Shown: positions 16,138-25,005 of the stretch, piece after piece
Layout of the letters: the number at the start of each line of letters is the position of its first letter
How positions within the stretch are numbered: position 1 is the stretch's first letter
Program-made: the position numbers and the translations under genes
Notes under the pieces: generated by a model
Database searches by the model: none
The model's input: only the letters and a program-made list of their open reading frames with translations
What the model was told of the DNA's origin: nothing
Origin: Bacillus sp. F19
GTDB taxonomy: Bacteria; Bacillota; Bacilli; Bacillales; Bacillaceae
Assembly: GCA_023823795.1 (NCBI GenBank)
Contig: CP085710.1
Span: 4,242,001-4,306,000 of the forward strand
Reading direction: 5' to 3'
Length of the DNA: 64,000 nucleotides

Positions 16138-17466
16138 ATGGGCTCTCTTCTTATAAAAAATGCACAAATCATTTCGATGAATGAACAGAATGATATTTTT
16201 ACAGGAGATATTTTCATAAAGAATGATCTGATTGCTGCGATTGGACCAAATCTGCAGAACCCTGCTGAAAAGGTCATTGATGCTGCCAACCGGACCATTA
16301 TTCCTGGATTTGTTCAAACACATATTCACTTATGCCAGACGCTCTTCCGCGGCAGAGGAGATGATCTTGAATTATTGGATTGGCTGAAAAAAAGAATTTG
16401 GCCACTTGAAGCATCCCACGACGGGGAATCTGTCTATTATTCTGCGATGCTTGGAATTGGGGAATTGATTCAAAGCGGTACCACCACCATCGTTGATATG
16501 GAAACCGTACACCATACCGATTTTGCTTTTCAGGCCATTGCCGCAAGCGGAATCCGGGCGTTATCAGGCAAAGTCATGATGGATAAAGGATTTGACGTGC
16601 CTGCAGGACTTAGAGAGAAAACGGAGTCCTCTATCCAGGAAAGTGTTGATTTGCTGTTGAAATGGAATTTATATGATAACGGCAGGATCCGTTATGCTTT
16701 TTCTCCAAGGTTTGTCATTTCCTGCACTGAACAGCTGTTAAAGGAAGTAAGAGAGCTATCGATTGAACATGATGTGAAAGTACATACTCATGCTTCTGAA
16801 AATCAAGCAGAAATTAAGGTCGTGCTTGAAGAAACAGGCATGAGAAACATCGTCTATTTAGATCATCTCGGACTTGCGAATGAACGCCTGATTCTTGCCC
16901 ACTGCGTCTGGCTTGATGAGAATGAGAAGCGGATTATTAAAGAACGCGGCATACATGTAAGCCATTGTCCCGGTTCAAATCTTAAACTCGCTTCCGGTAT
17001 AGCAGATACAAAGGAACTTCTCGATATGAATGTGAGTTTAAGTCTTGGAGCTGATGGAGCTCCCTGCAATAATAACCTGGATATGTTTAATGAAATGAGG
17101 CTTGCTGCCCTTCTTCAAAAGCCGATTCATGGCCCTGCAGCCATGGATGCGAAAACGGTTTTTCAGATGGCGACGATTGGCGGAGCAAAGGCCGCTGGCT
17201 TAGAAAATGAAATCGGCAGCCTTGAGATTGGGAAAAAAGCAGATATGGTCATTCTGAATCTCAATCAGTTCCATACATACCCTTCAGAAGCAGATCCTAT
17301 TTCAAGAATTGTTTACTCTGCCGGACGAGGAGATGTTGAGACAACAATCATCAATGGAAAAATCGTGATGGAAAACGGCATCATGAAAACAATGAATAAG
17401 GAACTCATATTAAGAGAAGCAAACCGCTCCATTCATCGCCTGCTGAAAAGAGCGGCATTGACTTAG
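16138..17466 (+). CDS. metal-dependent amidohydrolase (5'-deoxyadenosine/SAH deaminase-like)
   Basis: 442 aa from ATG 16138 (GGCGGAGG 8 nt upstream; the longer frame lacks a site). It is a TIM-barrel amidohydrolase of the ATZ/TRZ/MtaD group: HIHLCQTLFRGRGDD (metal HxH), VHTHASENQAE, LAHCVWL and LGADGAPCNNNLDMF (metal Asp). The last motif is typical of aminohydrolases acting on adenosine-like or N-heterocyclic substrates. The exact substrate is not determined. Single gene. Confidence 0.85.
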   Translation: MGSLLIKNAQIISMNEQNDIFTGDIFIKNDLIAAIGPNLQNPAEKVIDAANRTIIPGFVQTHIHLCQTLFRGRGDDLELLDWLKKRIWPLEASHDGESVYYSAMLGIGELIQSGTTTIVDMETVHHTDFAFQAIAASGIRALSGKVMMDKGFDVPAGLREKTESSIQESVDLLLKWNLYDNGRIRYAFSPRFVISCTEQLLKEVRELSIEHDVKVHTHASENQAEIKVVLEETGMRNIVYLDHLGLANERLILAHCVWLDENEKRIIKERGIHVSHCPGSNLKLASGIADTKELLDMNVSLSLGADGAPCNNNLDMFNEMRLAALLQKPIHGPAAMDAKTVFQMATIGGAKAAGLENEIGSLEIGKKADMVILNLNQFHTYPSEADPISRIVYSAGRGDVETTIINGKIVMENGIMKTMNKELILREANRSIHRLLKRAALT

Positions 17467-17506
17467 TGAGGTATAATAGAATCATCACCTTAATAGAAAT
17501 GAGTGA

Positions 17507-17935
17507 ATGATTCTGAAAGATTTTATTAAGCTTATAGCTGAAATCGTTAATAATATACACGATATGATCAATGCGGCTGCCTACCAGACGCTTGGACTGA
17601 ACGTGACAGATAAAGACCTGCATTTTTGGATTATGGGCATCATCGGAATGGGCGTATTTGTGTTCGTTTATCTATTATCCAAATGGCTGTCAAAGCTGCC
17701 ATTTGGCATTACTGCTCTCTCATTCTTATATACACTGACATTTATGTTTGTTCTCGTATTTGGAATAGAAATACAGCAGGCCCTGACTAATAGAGGAAAC
17801 ATGGAATTTATAGATGCTATAGTTGGACTTTGGGGTTTTGTTGCCATGTTCTTGATTTATATTGGACTCATTCTTGCATTCTTGATCATCAGAGGTATTT
17901 TCAAGAGCGGCAAAAATAAGGATGTTGATCTGTAA
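17507..17935 (+). CDS. hypothetical membrane protein
   Basis: 142 aa with three hydrophobic helices (IMGIIGMGVFVFVYLL, FLYTLTFMFVLVFG, FVAMFLIYIGLILAFLII) and a basic C-terminus. The ribosome binding site is weak. It follows the amidohydrolase by 40 bp and has its own terminator, so the two may be co-transcribed. Function unknown. Confidence 0.7.
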   Translation: MILKDFIKLIAEIVNNIHDMINAAAYQTLGLNVTDKDLHFWIMGIIGMGVFVFVYLLSKWLSKLPFGITALSFLYTLTFMFVLVFGIEIQQALTNRGNMEFIDAIVGLWGFVAMFLIYIGLILAFLIIRGIFKSGKNKDVDL

Positions 17936-17963
17936 AGAGCTCTCCTGCGGGGGCTCTTTTCTT
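17934..17963 (+). terminator. terminator of the membrane protein gene
   Basis: AAAGAGC and GCTCTTTT arms around a GC-rich loop, then T-rich sequence. Confidence 0.7.
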
Positions 17964-18015
17964 TTTTGTGCTGTTATCGCTGCTTATCTGCCCAACAGTC
18001 TGTGCCTATTAAATG

Positions 18016-18065
18016 TTTATCAGTCTATTTTCAAGTTTTATCAGCGTAAATCGAGAGTTTATCAG
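18016..18065 (+). repeat. three TTTATCAG motifs at 21-bp spacing
   Basis: Copies begin at 18016, 18037 and 18058, two helical turns apart, about 190 bp upstream of licB. They may be activator sites or a decayed short tandem repeat. Confidence 0.4.
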
Positions 18066-18221
18066 ATTTACCCTGAAACCACTCATTTCGGTGCTCCGCA
18101 CCCCTTTTCCAAATTCAGCCTGTCCGCCTTTATTTTTCTATTTTCCCGCAACCAGCTCATACATATTTCGAAAAATTCTCCATACCTATTATTAAGCTCG
18201 TTTATTTTTTTGAACAACTTA

Positions 18222-18235
18222 TGAAATCGCTTACA
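18222..18235 (+). promoter_or_regulatory. CcpA cre site in front of licB
   Basis: TGAAATCGCTTACA fits the cre consensus TGWAANCGNTNWCA at all 14 positions and overlaps the upstream edge of the licB ribosome binding site, a position suited to glucose repression of the lic operon. Confidence 0.75.
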
Positions 18236-18253
18236 AAAGGAGGGGCTGTTTAA

Positions 18254-18568
18254 GTGAATATTTTACTATGCTGTGCTGCTGGGATGTCAACAAGCCTGCT
18301 TGTTTCTAAAATGGAGGCAAGCGCGAAGGAGCAAGCACTTGATTGCAGGATATGGGCTGTTGGCGCCAGTGAAGTGAACAAGCATTTGGATCAGGCGGAT
18401 GTCCTGCTCGTCGGACCGCAAGTCCGCTATTTGCTGCCGCAATTAAAGACAAAGGGGCAGGAACGCGGAATTCCGGTTGATTCCATCAATATGCTTCATT
18501 ATGGAACATGCAATGGTAAGGAAGTTCTAAATTTTGCGTTAGGACTTATTAATTCAGCTAAGGGGTGA
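18254..18568 (+). CDS. licB: PTS lichenan/cellobiose-specific IIB component
   Basis: 104-aa EIIB of the lactose/cellobiose PTS family. The phosphorylated cysteine is in [15 protein letters not shown] near the N-terminus. GTG start behind AAAAGGAGGGG. First gene of a four-gene operon in the order IIB-IIC-IIA-GH4, as in B. subtilis licBCAH. It passes phosphate from IIA to the incoming beta-glucoside. Confidence 0.92.
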   Translation: MNILLCCAAGMSTSLLVSKMEASAKEQALDCRIWAVGASEVNKHLDQADVLLVGPQVRYLLPQLKTKGQERGIPVDSINMLHYGTCNGKEVLNFALGLINSAKG

Positions 18569-18573
18569 CTAGA

Positions 18574-19890
18574 ATGGGAAAGGTCAATCGCTTCTTTGAG
18601 GAAAAATTTATGGCGGCAGCCGCAAAGGTTGCGGGGCAGCGGCATCTGCAGGCTTTAAGGGACGGTATTATTCTTACAATGCCGCTCATTATTATCGGTT
18701 CTGTGTTTTTAATACTCGGATTTCTTCCGATCAAAGGGTATCCGGAATTTATGGCAAGCGTGTTTGGGGACCAATGGCTGACAAAGCTTCTCTATCCAGT
18801 CGGGGCCACATTTGACATTATGGCGCTGATTGCATCTTTCGGGATTGCCTATCGCCTTGCTGAAACATATGGTGTTGATGCCCTTACAGCTGGTGCGGTT
18901 TCTGTTGCAGCATTCCTCTTGGCCACTCCCTACCAAGTTCCGTTTCTAGCAGAAGGTGCATCAGAAGCTGTTATGGTCGGCGGCGCCATTCCTGCCGCTT
19001 TAATGGGAAGCAAAGGACTGTTTGTTGCGATGCTTCTTGCCATCCTATCAACTGAAATATTCAGGTTCGTTATTCAGAAAAACCTTGTAATCAAAATGCC
19101 TGACGGTGTACCGCCGGCAGTAAGCCGTTCGTTTACCGCGCTCATCCCTGGATTCTTTATTCTTACATCTGTCTGGCTTTTGCGGTTACTCGTTGAAAAT
19201 ACGTCATTTGAAAGTCTTCATAATGTAGTCGGCATCCTTCTTGGTAAACCGCTCGGCGTCCTTGGAGGAAGTTTGATCGGAAGTCTTGTCGCCGTTATCC
19301 TGATTCAGCTTCTCTGGTCTACAGGACTTCACGGAGCAAGTATCGTCGGCGGAGTCATGGGGCCGATCTGGCTGACTTCTATGGATGAAAACAGGGTTGC
19401 CTTTCAAGCAGGAGAAGCTCTGCCAAATATTTTCACTCAGCAGTTCTTTGACCTATTCATCTATATTGGCGGATCGGGGGCCACGCTGTCACTGGTCTTC
19501 TGTATGCTCTTCCTTGCAAAAAGCCAGCAAATGAAACAGCTTGGGCGGCTGTCTATAGGACCGGGTGTGTTCAATATTAATGAGCCGGTCACGTTTGGAA
19601 TGCCGATTGTCATGAATCCCCTGCTGATCATTCCATTTATCTTAACACCTATTGCGATTACAATCGCAACCTACATTTGCATGACGACTGGACTTGTCGC
19701 TAAACCAGCTGGAATCGGTGTTCCATGGACAATGCCTCCACTCTTTGGCGGGTACTTGGCAACTGGCGGAAAAATCTCGGGGCTCATTATGCAGCTGATT
19801 AATATGGTAATTGCCTTCTTTATCTATTATCCTTTCTTCCGCATGTGGGATAAACAGAAATTCAGCGAAGAAAATCAAGCTGCTTCATAA
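18574..19890 (+). CDS. licC: PTS lichenan/cellobiose-specific IIC permease
   Basis: 438-aa membrane permease (about ten helices) of the cellobiose EIIC family. It shows FNINEPVTFGMPIVMNP, the family substrate-site motif, and GLHGASIVGGVMGPIW. ATG 18574 is chosen, 5 nt after the licB stop, because the in-frame GTG at 18565 lies within the site AAGGGGTG. It transports and phosphorylates beta-glucosides together with LicA and LicB. Confidence 0.92.
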   Translation: MGKVNRFFEEKFMAAAAKVAGQRHLQALRDGIILTMPLIIIGSVFLILGFLPIKGYPEFMASVFGDQWLTKLLYPVGATFDIMALIASFGIAYRLAETYGVDALTAGAVSVAAFLLATPYQVPFLAEGASEAVMVGGAIPAALMGSKGLFVAMLLAILSTEIFRFVIQKNLVIKMPDGVPPAVSRSFTALIPGFFILTSVWLLRLLVENTSFESLHNVVGILLGKPLGVLGGSLIGSLVAVILIQLLWSTGLHGASIVGGVMGPIWLTSMDENRVAFQAGEALPNIFTQQFFDLFIYIGGSGATLSLVFCMLFLAKSQQMKQLGRLSIGPGVFNINEPVTFGMPIVMNPLLIIPFILTPIAITIATYICMTTGLVAKPAGIGVPWTMPPLFGGYLATGGKISGLIMQLINMVIAFFIYYPFFRMWDKQKFSEENQAAS

Positions 19891-19902
19891 TGGAGGGAAT
19901 CT

Positions 19903-20223
19903 ATGAATAAAGAACAGCTATATGAGCTTTCCTTCCATCTGATCGCCCATAGCGGCAATGCAAGAAGCCTTGCGATGGAAGCGATACAAGCATCCAAAAA
20001 AGGAAACTTTGAACTCGCTATTGAAAAACTTGAAGAAGCCGATAAGGAGTTCGTTAAAGCTCACCGGTTCCAAACAGAGCTGATTCAAAAAGAAGCCGGC
20101 GGTGAAAAGTACGACCTTCCTATCATCCTTGTCCATGCACAGGATCATTTAATGACAGCCATGACTGTCAAAGATCTTGCCATAGAAATCGTTGAAATTT
20201 ATCAGCGGACAAAGAAGGTGTAA
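19903..20223 (+). CDS. licA: PTS lichenan/cellobiose-specific IIA component
   Basis: 106-aa all-helical EIIA of the lactose/cellobiose type. The phosphoryl-accepting His is in ILVHAQDHLMTA (~75-86). It lies 12 bp after licC and 2 bp before licH, so tightly co-transcribed. Confidence 0.92.
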   Translation: MNKEQLYELSFHLIAHSGNARSLAMEAIQASKKGNFELAIEKLEEADKEFVKAHRFQTELIQKEAGGEKYDLPIILVHAQDHLMTAMTVKDLAIEIVEIYQRTKKV

Positions 20224-20225
20224 GC

Positions 20226-21548
20226 ATGACGAATAAAAAAGGATTAAAGATCGCAACGATTGGCGGCGGTTCATCCTATACGCCTGAGCTGATTGAGGGG
20301 TTTATTAAACGCTATGATGAACTTCCCGTATCAGAGATATGGCTTGCAGATGTTCCAGAGGGAAAAAGAAAATTAGAGATCGTAGGTAGCCTCGCTAAAC
20401 GAATGGTCGAAAAAGCAAATGTGCCAATTTCCATTCAGATGACACTTAATAGGCGCGAAGCATTGGAAAACGCAGATTTTGTTACCACTCAATTTCGTGT
20501 AGGACTTTTGGAAGCACGGGCAAAAGATGAACGTATTCCCCTTAAATATGGGGTTCTAGGCCAAGAAACAAATGGTCCTGGAGGCTTGTTTAAAGGTTTG
20601 CGCACCATTCCTGTTATCCTCAGCATCTGCAGGGAAATGGAAACCCTTTGCCCCGATGCCTGGCTGATCAATTTTACAAATCCAGCCGGAATGGTAACGG
20701 AGGCCGTCCTGAGATACAGCAATATCCGCAAGGTTGTTGGTCTATGCAATGTGCCGATCGGCATGGAAATGGGTGCGGCAAAGCTATTGAATGTGGAGCA
20801 TAGCCAGATCCGGATTGATTTTGCGGGCTTAAATCACATGGTATATGGACTTGATGTGTATTTAGACGGGGTAAGCGTTAAACAGAAAGTGATTGATCTT
20901 ATTACGCATCCAGAGCAATCCGTCACGATGCAGAATATCGTTGCGCTCGGATGGGAGCCTGAATTTTTAAAAGCCCTGAATGTATTCCCTTGCCCTTACC
21001 ACCAGTATTATTACAAAACGAGGGAAATGGTTGAAAAAGAGATGAAAAATGCGGAAACCTCCGGCACACGTGCAGAAGTTGTGAAAAAGCTCGAGGATGA
21101 GCTGTTTGAACTCTATCAAAATGAGGAGCTTGCGATTAAACCTCCACAGCTCGAAAAACGCGGCGGTGCTTATTACAGTGATGCTGCTGTACGGCTGATT
21201 CACTCCATCTATACAGACAAACGGGACATTCAGCCAGTTAATACAATGAATAATGGGGCGATTGCAAGTCTTCCCCATGATTCTGCAATTGAAATCAGCT
21301 CTGTCATCACAAAGGATGGTCCTAAGCCGCTTGCCATTGGTGATCTGCCTGTTGCTGTCCGCGGTCTTGTTCAGCAAATAAAATCGTTTGAACGTGTCGC
21401 AGCAGAGGCCGCTGTTACCGGAAATTACAGTACAGCTTTGCTCGCAATGACGATTAATCCACTAGTCGCTTCCGATGCAACAGGTAAAAAAATACTTGAT
21501 GAAATGCTTGAAGCTCATAAAGAGCATCTGCCTCAATTTTTCAAATGA
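20226..21548 (+). CDS. licH: 6-phospho-beta-glucosidase (GH4)
   Basis: 440-aa NAD- and Mn-dependent family 4 glycosidase that splits the phosphorylated disaccharide delivered by LicBCA. The NAD loop is IGGGSSYTPELIEGF near the N-terminus; INFTNPAGMVTEA, VVGLCNVPIGMEMG (metal Cys) and FAGLNHMVYG follow as in CelF/LicH. Last gene of the operon, followed by a strong terminator. No licR regulator is in the window. Confidence 0.93.
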   Translation: MTNKKGLKIATIGGGSSYTPELIEGFIKRYDELPVSEIWLADVPEGKRKLEIVGSLAKRMVEKANVPISIQMTLNRREALENADFVTTQFRVGLLEARAKDERIPLKYGVLGQETNGPGGLFKGLRTIPVILSICREMETLCPDAWLINFTNPAGMVTEAVLRYSNIRKVVGLCNVPIGMEMGAAKLLNVEHSQIRIDFAGLNHMVYGLDVYLDGVSVKQKVIDLITHPEQSVTMQNIVALGWEPEFLKALNVFPCPYHQYYYKTREMVEKEMKNAETSGTRAEVVKKLEDELFELYQNEELAIKPPQLEKRGGAYYSDAAVRLIHSIYTDKRDIQPVNTMNNGAIASLPHDSAIEISSVITKDGPKPLAIGDLPVAVRGLVQQIKSFERVAAEAAVTGNYSTALLAMTINPLVASDATGKKILDEMLEAHKEHLPQFFK

Positions 21549-21552
21549 AAAA

Positions 21553-21586
21553 GAACCGGCCTTCTTGGCCGGTTCTCCTCTTTTTA
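21553..21586 (+). terminator. terminator of licBCAH
   Basis: GAACCGGCC, loop TTCTT, GGCCGGTTC, then CTCCTCTTTTT. Confidence 0.9.
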
Positions 21587-21781
21587 TCCTCTGGCATAGG
21601 TAAATCCCTTCTGAAACCAAACGTAAAAAATCCGGATAATCACCAGGATCATAAAATTAACGGTATAAGTAAGCAGCCAGCTGTACCGGGTATACTCCAT
21701 CAAATCTGTATATTCAGCAAGCAGCCACGCTGATAATTGAATGCCGAATGCGGTTAAAGAAAAGTAAAGGAATTTGTCCAA
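21584..21781 (-). CDS. small hypothetical membrane protein
   Basis: 65 aa with two hydrophobic helices, from a TTG with only a weak AAGGG upstream. Its end touches the lic terminator. It may be a real small membrane protein or a chance frame; no family recognised. Confidence 0.4.
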   Translation of the reverse strand: MDKFLYFSLTAFGIQLSAWLLAEYTDLMEYTRYSWLLTYTVNFMILVIIRIFYVWFQKGFTYARG

Positions 21782-21889
21782 AAACCCTTTTTAGGACCGA
21801 TTCAGCTGGGCATCGACTTCGGCAATCTTGCCACATTCGGGCAGCTGAAGCACGCTTTAAAGTTTTTATATAACAAGAATTAAAAAAAA

Positions 21890-21912
21890 GACGTTGAGCA
21901 CGTCCTTTTTTT
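21890..21912 (-). terminator. terminator of doxX
   Basis: GACGT and ACGTC arms with A-run left and T-run right; works on either strand. Confidence 0.7.
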
Positions 21913-22300
21913 AGTCTTTATCTTTAAAGATTACCTGTTCCAGTGAAAGAAATTTACTTCCGCTCAAAACAAGACAAATTGACATAGCAAGTAATGCCAC
22001 ATCCAGCTCGTATCCGCCTATAAAACCGCTGCCAAGCTTAGCTGTAAAGATGGCTCCAAGCATAATCAGCCCAAAGAGCGCAGAAATAATTCGTGTACCA
22101 AGTCCAAGCATTAAGAGAATTCCTCCGGCTGCCTCTATTATGGCCACAGGATAAGCCAGAAAACCAGATACTCCTATACTGTCGAAAAATCCTGCTGTAT
22201 TTTCGACTCCTCCCTGAAATTTCGTTAAGCCGTGCACGAAAAAAATAAATCCTAATGCGATGCGTACAATCAGACCGCCAAGTTCTGCATTCTTTGTCAT
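21911..22300 (-). CDS. DoxX-family membrane protein
   Basis: 129 aa with four membrane helices and the DoxX pattern (GLIVRIALGFIFFVHGLTKF, GFLAYPVAIIEAAGGILLML, LDVALLAMSICLVL). Members include B. subtilis CatD/YfiD-like proteins linked to quinone or thiol redox stress. AAGGAG precedes the start. The promoter region carries a dyad like that before the blaI-type gene, so the two may share a repressor. Confidence 0.85.
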   Translation of the reverse strand: MTKNAELGGLIVRIALGFIFFVHGLTKFQGGVENTAGFFDSIGVSGFLAYPVAIIEAAGGILLMLGLGTRIISALFGLIMLGAIFTAKLGSGFIGGYELDVALLAMSICLVLSGSKFLSLEQVIFKDKD

Positions 22301-22326
22301 ATGTAAAACACTCCTTTTTATTTTAC

Positions 22327-22341
22327 ACTACATATCGTAGT
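22327..22341. promoter_or_regulatory. dyad upstream of doxX, BlaI-operator-like
   Basis: ACTAC-ATATC-GTAGT, a perfect 5-bp-arm dyad resembling BlaI/MecI operators (TACATATGTA core). Confidence 0.5.
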
Positions 22342-22359
22342 TTAATTCCTTAAAAATTT

Positions 22360-23211
22360 TTAGGACAGCTCGATCAAAAACATCATCAGCAGCATGAAGA
22401 ATACAAGCATTGAGACCGCGGCCTTTTTTAACGGCAGATCTAACGGTGTCTCTGCGAATGGATCAATAATTTTTTGGATTCTAAGATTAATCGCTGTATC
22501 TGCAAATGGTGCATACGAGAATGATAGAAGCTTCTTTTTTTGATTTTTTTTCAAGATTTTAAGCAGCGCACTTCCTAAATCTGCTGAAGATTGAAGTCTG
22601 CTGATGGCATAATGATCTGCCAGCAGTTCGCGGATCATTCTGTATTTTTGATAAAACCAGCCGAGAATCGGAATATACCACATCACAGATGAGCACACCG
22701 ATAATACAAAAAGCTTCAAAGGATCCCTGTTTTTTTGATGATAAATTTCATGCAAAAGAACTGCGCGTCTTTCTCCTTCATCAAGCAAATTCAATAGTCC
22801 GGTAGAAAGAATGATTTTCGGACGAAAAAACCCCATCGTCAATGACAGAACAGCATCCTCGTCAATCACCTGGATAGTCTCTTTTGACAGAGAGAATTGC
22901 CGGTTGTATCGAAACGTTAAAGATCTGTTCATTCGTTTAGCCATTTTTTTATGAATGGTATGAGAGAGGTAAAGCTGTTTTATAATCTTGTAAACTGTCA
23001 TGGATACGGTCGCATAAATTATCACTTCAAGTAAATATTCAAGCGACGTAAACCCCAAGGACTGAAGGGCTGTGCTGCACAATTGAATCAGATTAAACTC
23101 AATCGGCAGGCCGAGCAATTTTCGAAAAAGATAGATCGTCATTTGAATAAGCAGAATCATTGAGATGGACACACAAGCTAAAAATACTTGTTTTGATCTT
23201 TTTTCCCACAT
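22360..23211 (-). CDS. M56-family membrane metalloprotease (BlaR1-like, no sensor domain)
   Basis: 283 aa: membrane helices at the N-terminus, a zinc protease site HEIYHQKNRD (HExxH type) in the middle and a final helix. It lacks the extracellular penicillin-binding sensor of BlaR1/MecR1. It starts 1 nt after the stop of the BlaI-type gene, so it is translationally coupled and likely cleaves or controls that repressor. The signal sensed is unknown. Confidence 0.85.
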   Translation of the reverse strand: MWEKRSKQVFLACVSISMILLIQMTIYLFRKLLGLPIEFNLIQLCSTALQSLGFTSLEYLLEVIIYATVSMTVYKIIKQLYLSHTIHKKMAKRMNRSLTFRYNRQFSLSKETIQVIDEDAVLSLTMGFFRPKIILSTGLLNLLDEGERRAVLLHEIYHQKNRDPLKLFVLSVCSSVMWYIPILGWFYQKYRMIRELLADHYAISRLQSSADLGSALLKILKKNQKKKLLSFSYAPFADTAINLRIQKIIDPFAETPLDLPLKKAAVSMLVFFMLLMMFLIELS

Positions 23212-23212
23212 T

Positions 23213-23626
23213 CTATTTTTCCTTTTTCATTTCTTTTATTTTTTGCTCAAGCTTTGCAATCAAGCTCTCATCTGCTTCATCAATGCTGTCAATCATATGG
23301 CTTACGACTATTTGTCCAAACTCGTCAATCAGTCCGTTTGTCAGCTCTTTGGATTGTGCACAAAGAAACTCTTCTTTAGTCAGGACTGGACGGAACAGTG
23401 ATCCTCTGCCCTCCAACCGCTTCGTTAGGACACCCTTTTCAACAAGGCGGTTCATGACTGTCATCACCGTGTTAAAGCTCATTTTTTTCTCTTTTTCAAG
23501 CTTCTGCTGAACGTCTTTTATCGACATCTCAGATGAATTCCAAAGGATATTCATTATCTTAGCCTCTAACGGGCCAAAAAACCGATTTAAGCCTTTTTCA
23601 TTAAATTTAAAATGCTGGATTTTCAC
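23213..23626 (-). CDS. BlaI/MecI-family transcriptional repressor
   Basis: 137 aa winged helix (residues ~15-85; LEAKIMNILWNSSEMSIKDV, FNTVMTVMNRLVEKGVL) with a C-terminal dimerisation part. The family represses its own operon until the M56 partner inactivates it. There is no beta-lactamase gene here; the nearest likely target is doxX, whose promoter shows a related dyad. Confidence 0.88.
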   Translation of the reverse strand: MKIQHFKFNEKGLNRFFGPLEAKIMNILWNSSEMSIKDVQQKLEKEKKMSFNTVMTVMNRLVEKGVLTKRLEGRGSLFRPVLTKEEFLCAQSKELTNGLIDEFGQIVVSHMIDSIDEADESLIAKLEQKIKEMKKEK

Positions 23627-23641
23627 AATGACAACACCTCA

Positions 23642-23660
23642 CACTACACATTGTAATGTG
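23642..23660. promoter_or_regulatory. dyad upstream of the BlaI-type gene
   Basis: CACTACA-CAT-TGTAATG, 6 of 7 arm pairs, overlapping a perfect CACATTGTAATGTG. It shares the ACTACA half with the doxX dyad; probable autoregulatory operator. Confidence 0.5.
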
Positions 23661-23743
23661 CAAATACTCCAGAGTCAAATGATTCTTAAAGTTGTTTCGG
23701 TCCAGTGGTAGATGGTAGATTAGTAGAAAGGGGGAAAAATTGA

Positions 23744-24649
23744 ATGATTCTTACCGGTATGATTCTCGATGTGGAAACAACAGGCTTATCGCCCATTCAG
23801 GATGAAATGATTGAAATTGGTTTCCTGCTGTTCCGTTATGATACAGATACAGATGTCTTTTTAGAAACGCTTGAAGAGCACTCTTTTTTAAGAGAGCCTT
23901 TGTCTCTTTCAGCCAGAAAAAACTATGAATTTGCCTTTCGGATTCATTCGATTCCTTTTGAAGATGTTAAGGGCAAAATGTTCGATGATACAAAGATCAA
24001 GTCAGCGATCCATCAGGCTGATTTTATTATTGCTCATAATGCTTCATTTGACCGGAGCTTCACCGCTAAAATGTACCCTGAGCTTCATTCGAAGAAATGG
24101 TACTGCTCTGCCAGAAATATTCCGTGGAAGAAATACGGATATCAAAGTGCCAAGTTAATCAGCCTATTACATAACCACAAGCTTGCAGCTGTGCAGACTC
24201 ATCGTGCACTGGATGATGTAAAACAGCTTCACCAGCTGCTGAAGTGCTCGAATTACGAAGGCACATCCTACTTGAATATCGCTTTAACAAAACATGCTTC
24301 TGCACCAAAGTCAAAGTCGATTAAATGTTTACTTTCCGGTGTAAAACAAAAAAGGGCAGACGGGATGAATCCGCAGGCATATCTGCCCCATATTACTCAA
24401 AACGAAACTTTGCTGTTAAAAAAAGAAGAGGAAACAGATCGGTTTCATGTGTATACCACGGGCCAAAACTATCTGGGCTTCATTGGCGCTGCCCAAAGCA
24501 AAAAATTAGCTGGCTATATGAAAGAATCTTTTCAGCTCACAGCAAAAGTTCTTGAAATACTTCTTAATGAAAAAGGAGAGCACGGCTGCAGGATTGAAAT
24601 CAGCATCGAAGAACAGGCGAAGAAAAAAGAGCATTCATTTAACCGTTAA
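23744..24649 (+). CDS. DnaQ-like 3'-5' exonuclease (DEDDh)
   Basis: 301 aa. The exonuclease domain (1-~170) has the metal residues in ILDVETTGL (D, E), FIIAHNASFDRSF (D) and HRALDDVKQL (H, D). The remaining ~130 residues carry no recognised domain. Such stand-alone DnaQ-fold enzymes trim DNA or RNA in repair or turnover. GAAAGGGGG precedes the ATG. Single gene with its own terminator. Confidence 0.85.
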   Translation: MILTGMILDVETTGLSPIQDEMIEIGFLLFRYDTDTDVFLETLEEHSFLREPLSLSARKNYEFAFRIHSIPFEDVKGKMFDDTKIKSAIHQADFIIAHNASFDRSFTAKMYPELHSKKWYCSARNIPWKKYGYQSAKLISLLHNHKLAAVQTHRALDDVKQLHQLLKCSNYEGTSYLNIALTKHASAPKSKSIKCLLSGVKQKRADGMNPQAYLPHITQNETLLLKKEEETDRFHVYTTGQNYLGFIGAAQSKKLAGYMKESFQLTAKVLEILLNEKGEHGCRIEISIEEQAKKKEHSFNR

Positions 24650-24650
24650 A

Positions 24651-24678
24651 AGAACAGCATGCAGCTGTTCTTTTTTTA
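24651..24678 (+). terminator. terminator of the exonuclease gene
   Basis: AGAACAGC, ATGCA loop region, GCTGTTCT, then seven T. Confidence 0.85.
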
Positions 24679-24751
24679 TATTTACAAATTGCCGGCAGGG
24701 TTTCTGAATAGACTGAATGTATCGTGAGAAATGAAATGGAGAAGACTGCTG

Positions 24752-25003
24752 ATGACACATAAAACTCCTGATCTTTCTAAGTTTACAGATGCCTTTCCCA
24801 TTATTCCGCTGCTGAGGCCTCATCAAAAAGGAAACAGCTTTACGTATTATAAAGTGAGAATGACCGAATGCAGACTATCTCTTCACCGCGAATTAAATCC
24901 TTCCACTCTGTGGTATTATGAAAACTCCTATCCAGGTCCTGTAATTGAGGTTGAAAGCGGAGAGAAAACCTATATAAAATGGATAAACAATCTAAAGCTG
25001 TTT
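24752..25003 (+). pseudogene. cotA: 5' fragment of spore coat laccase cotA
   Basis: From ATG 24752 (ATGGAGA upstream) the frame reads LSKFTDAFPIIPLLRPHQKG, LWYYENSYPGPVIEVESGEK and TYIKWINNL, the first ~80 residues of CotA-type multicopper oxidase. Homology ends near 25000, before any copper ligand. The next bases belong to an opposite-strand HAD gene, so a deletion fused the two. The intact enzyme would oxidise phenolics in the spore coat; this fragment cannot. Confidence 0.8.
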
Positions 25004-25005
25004 TT

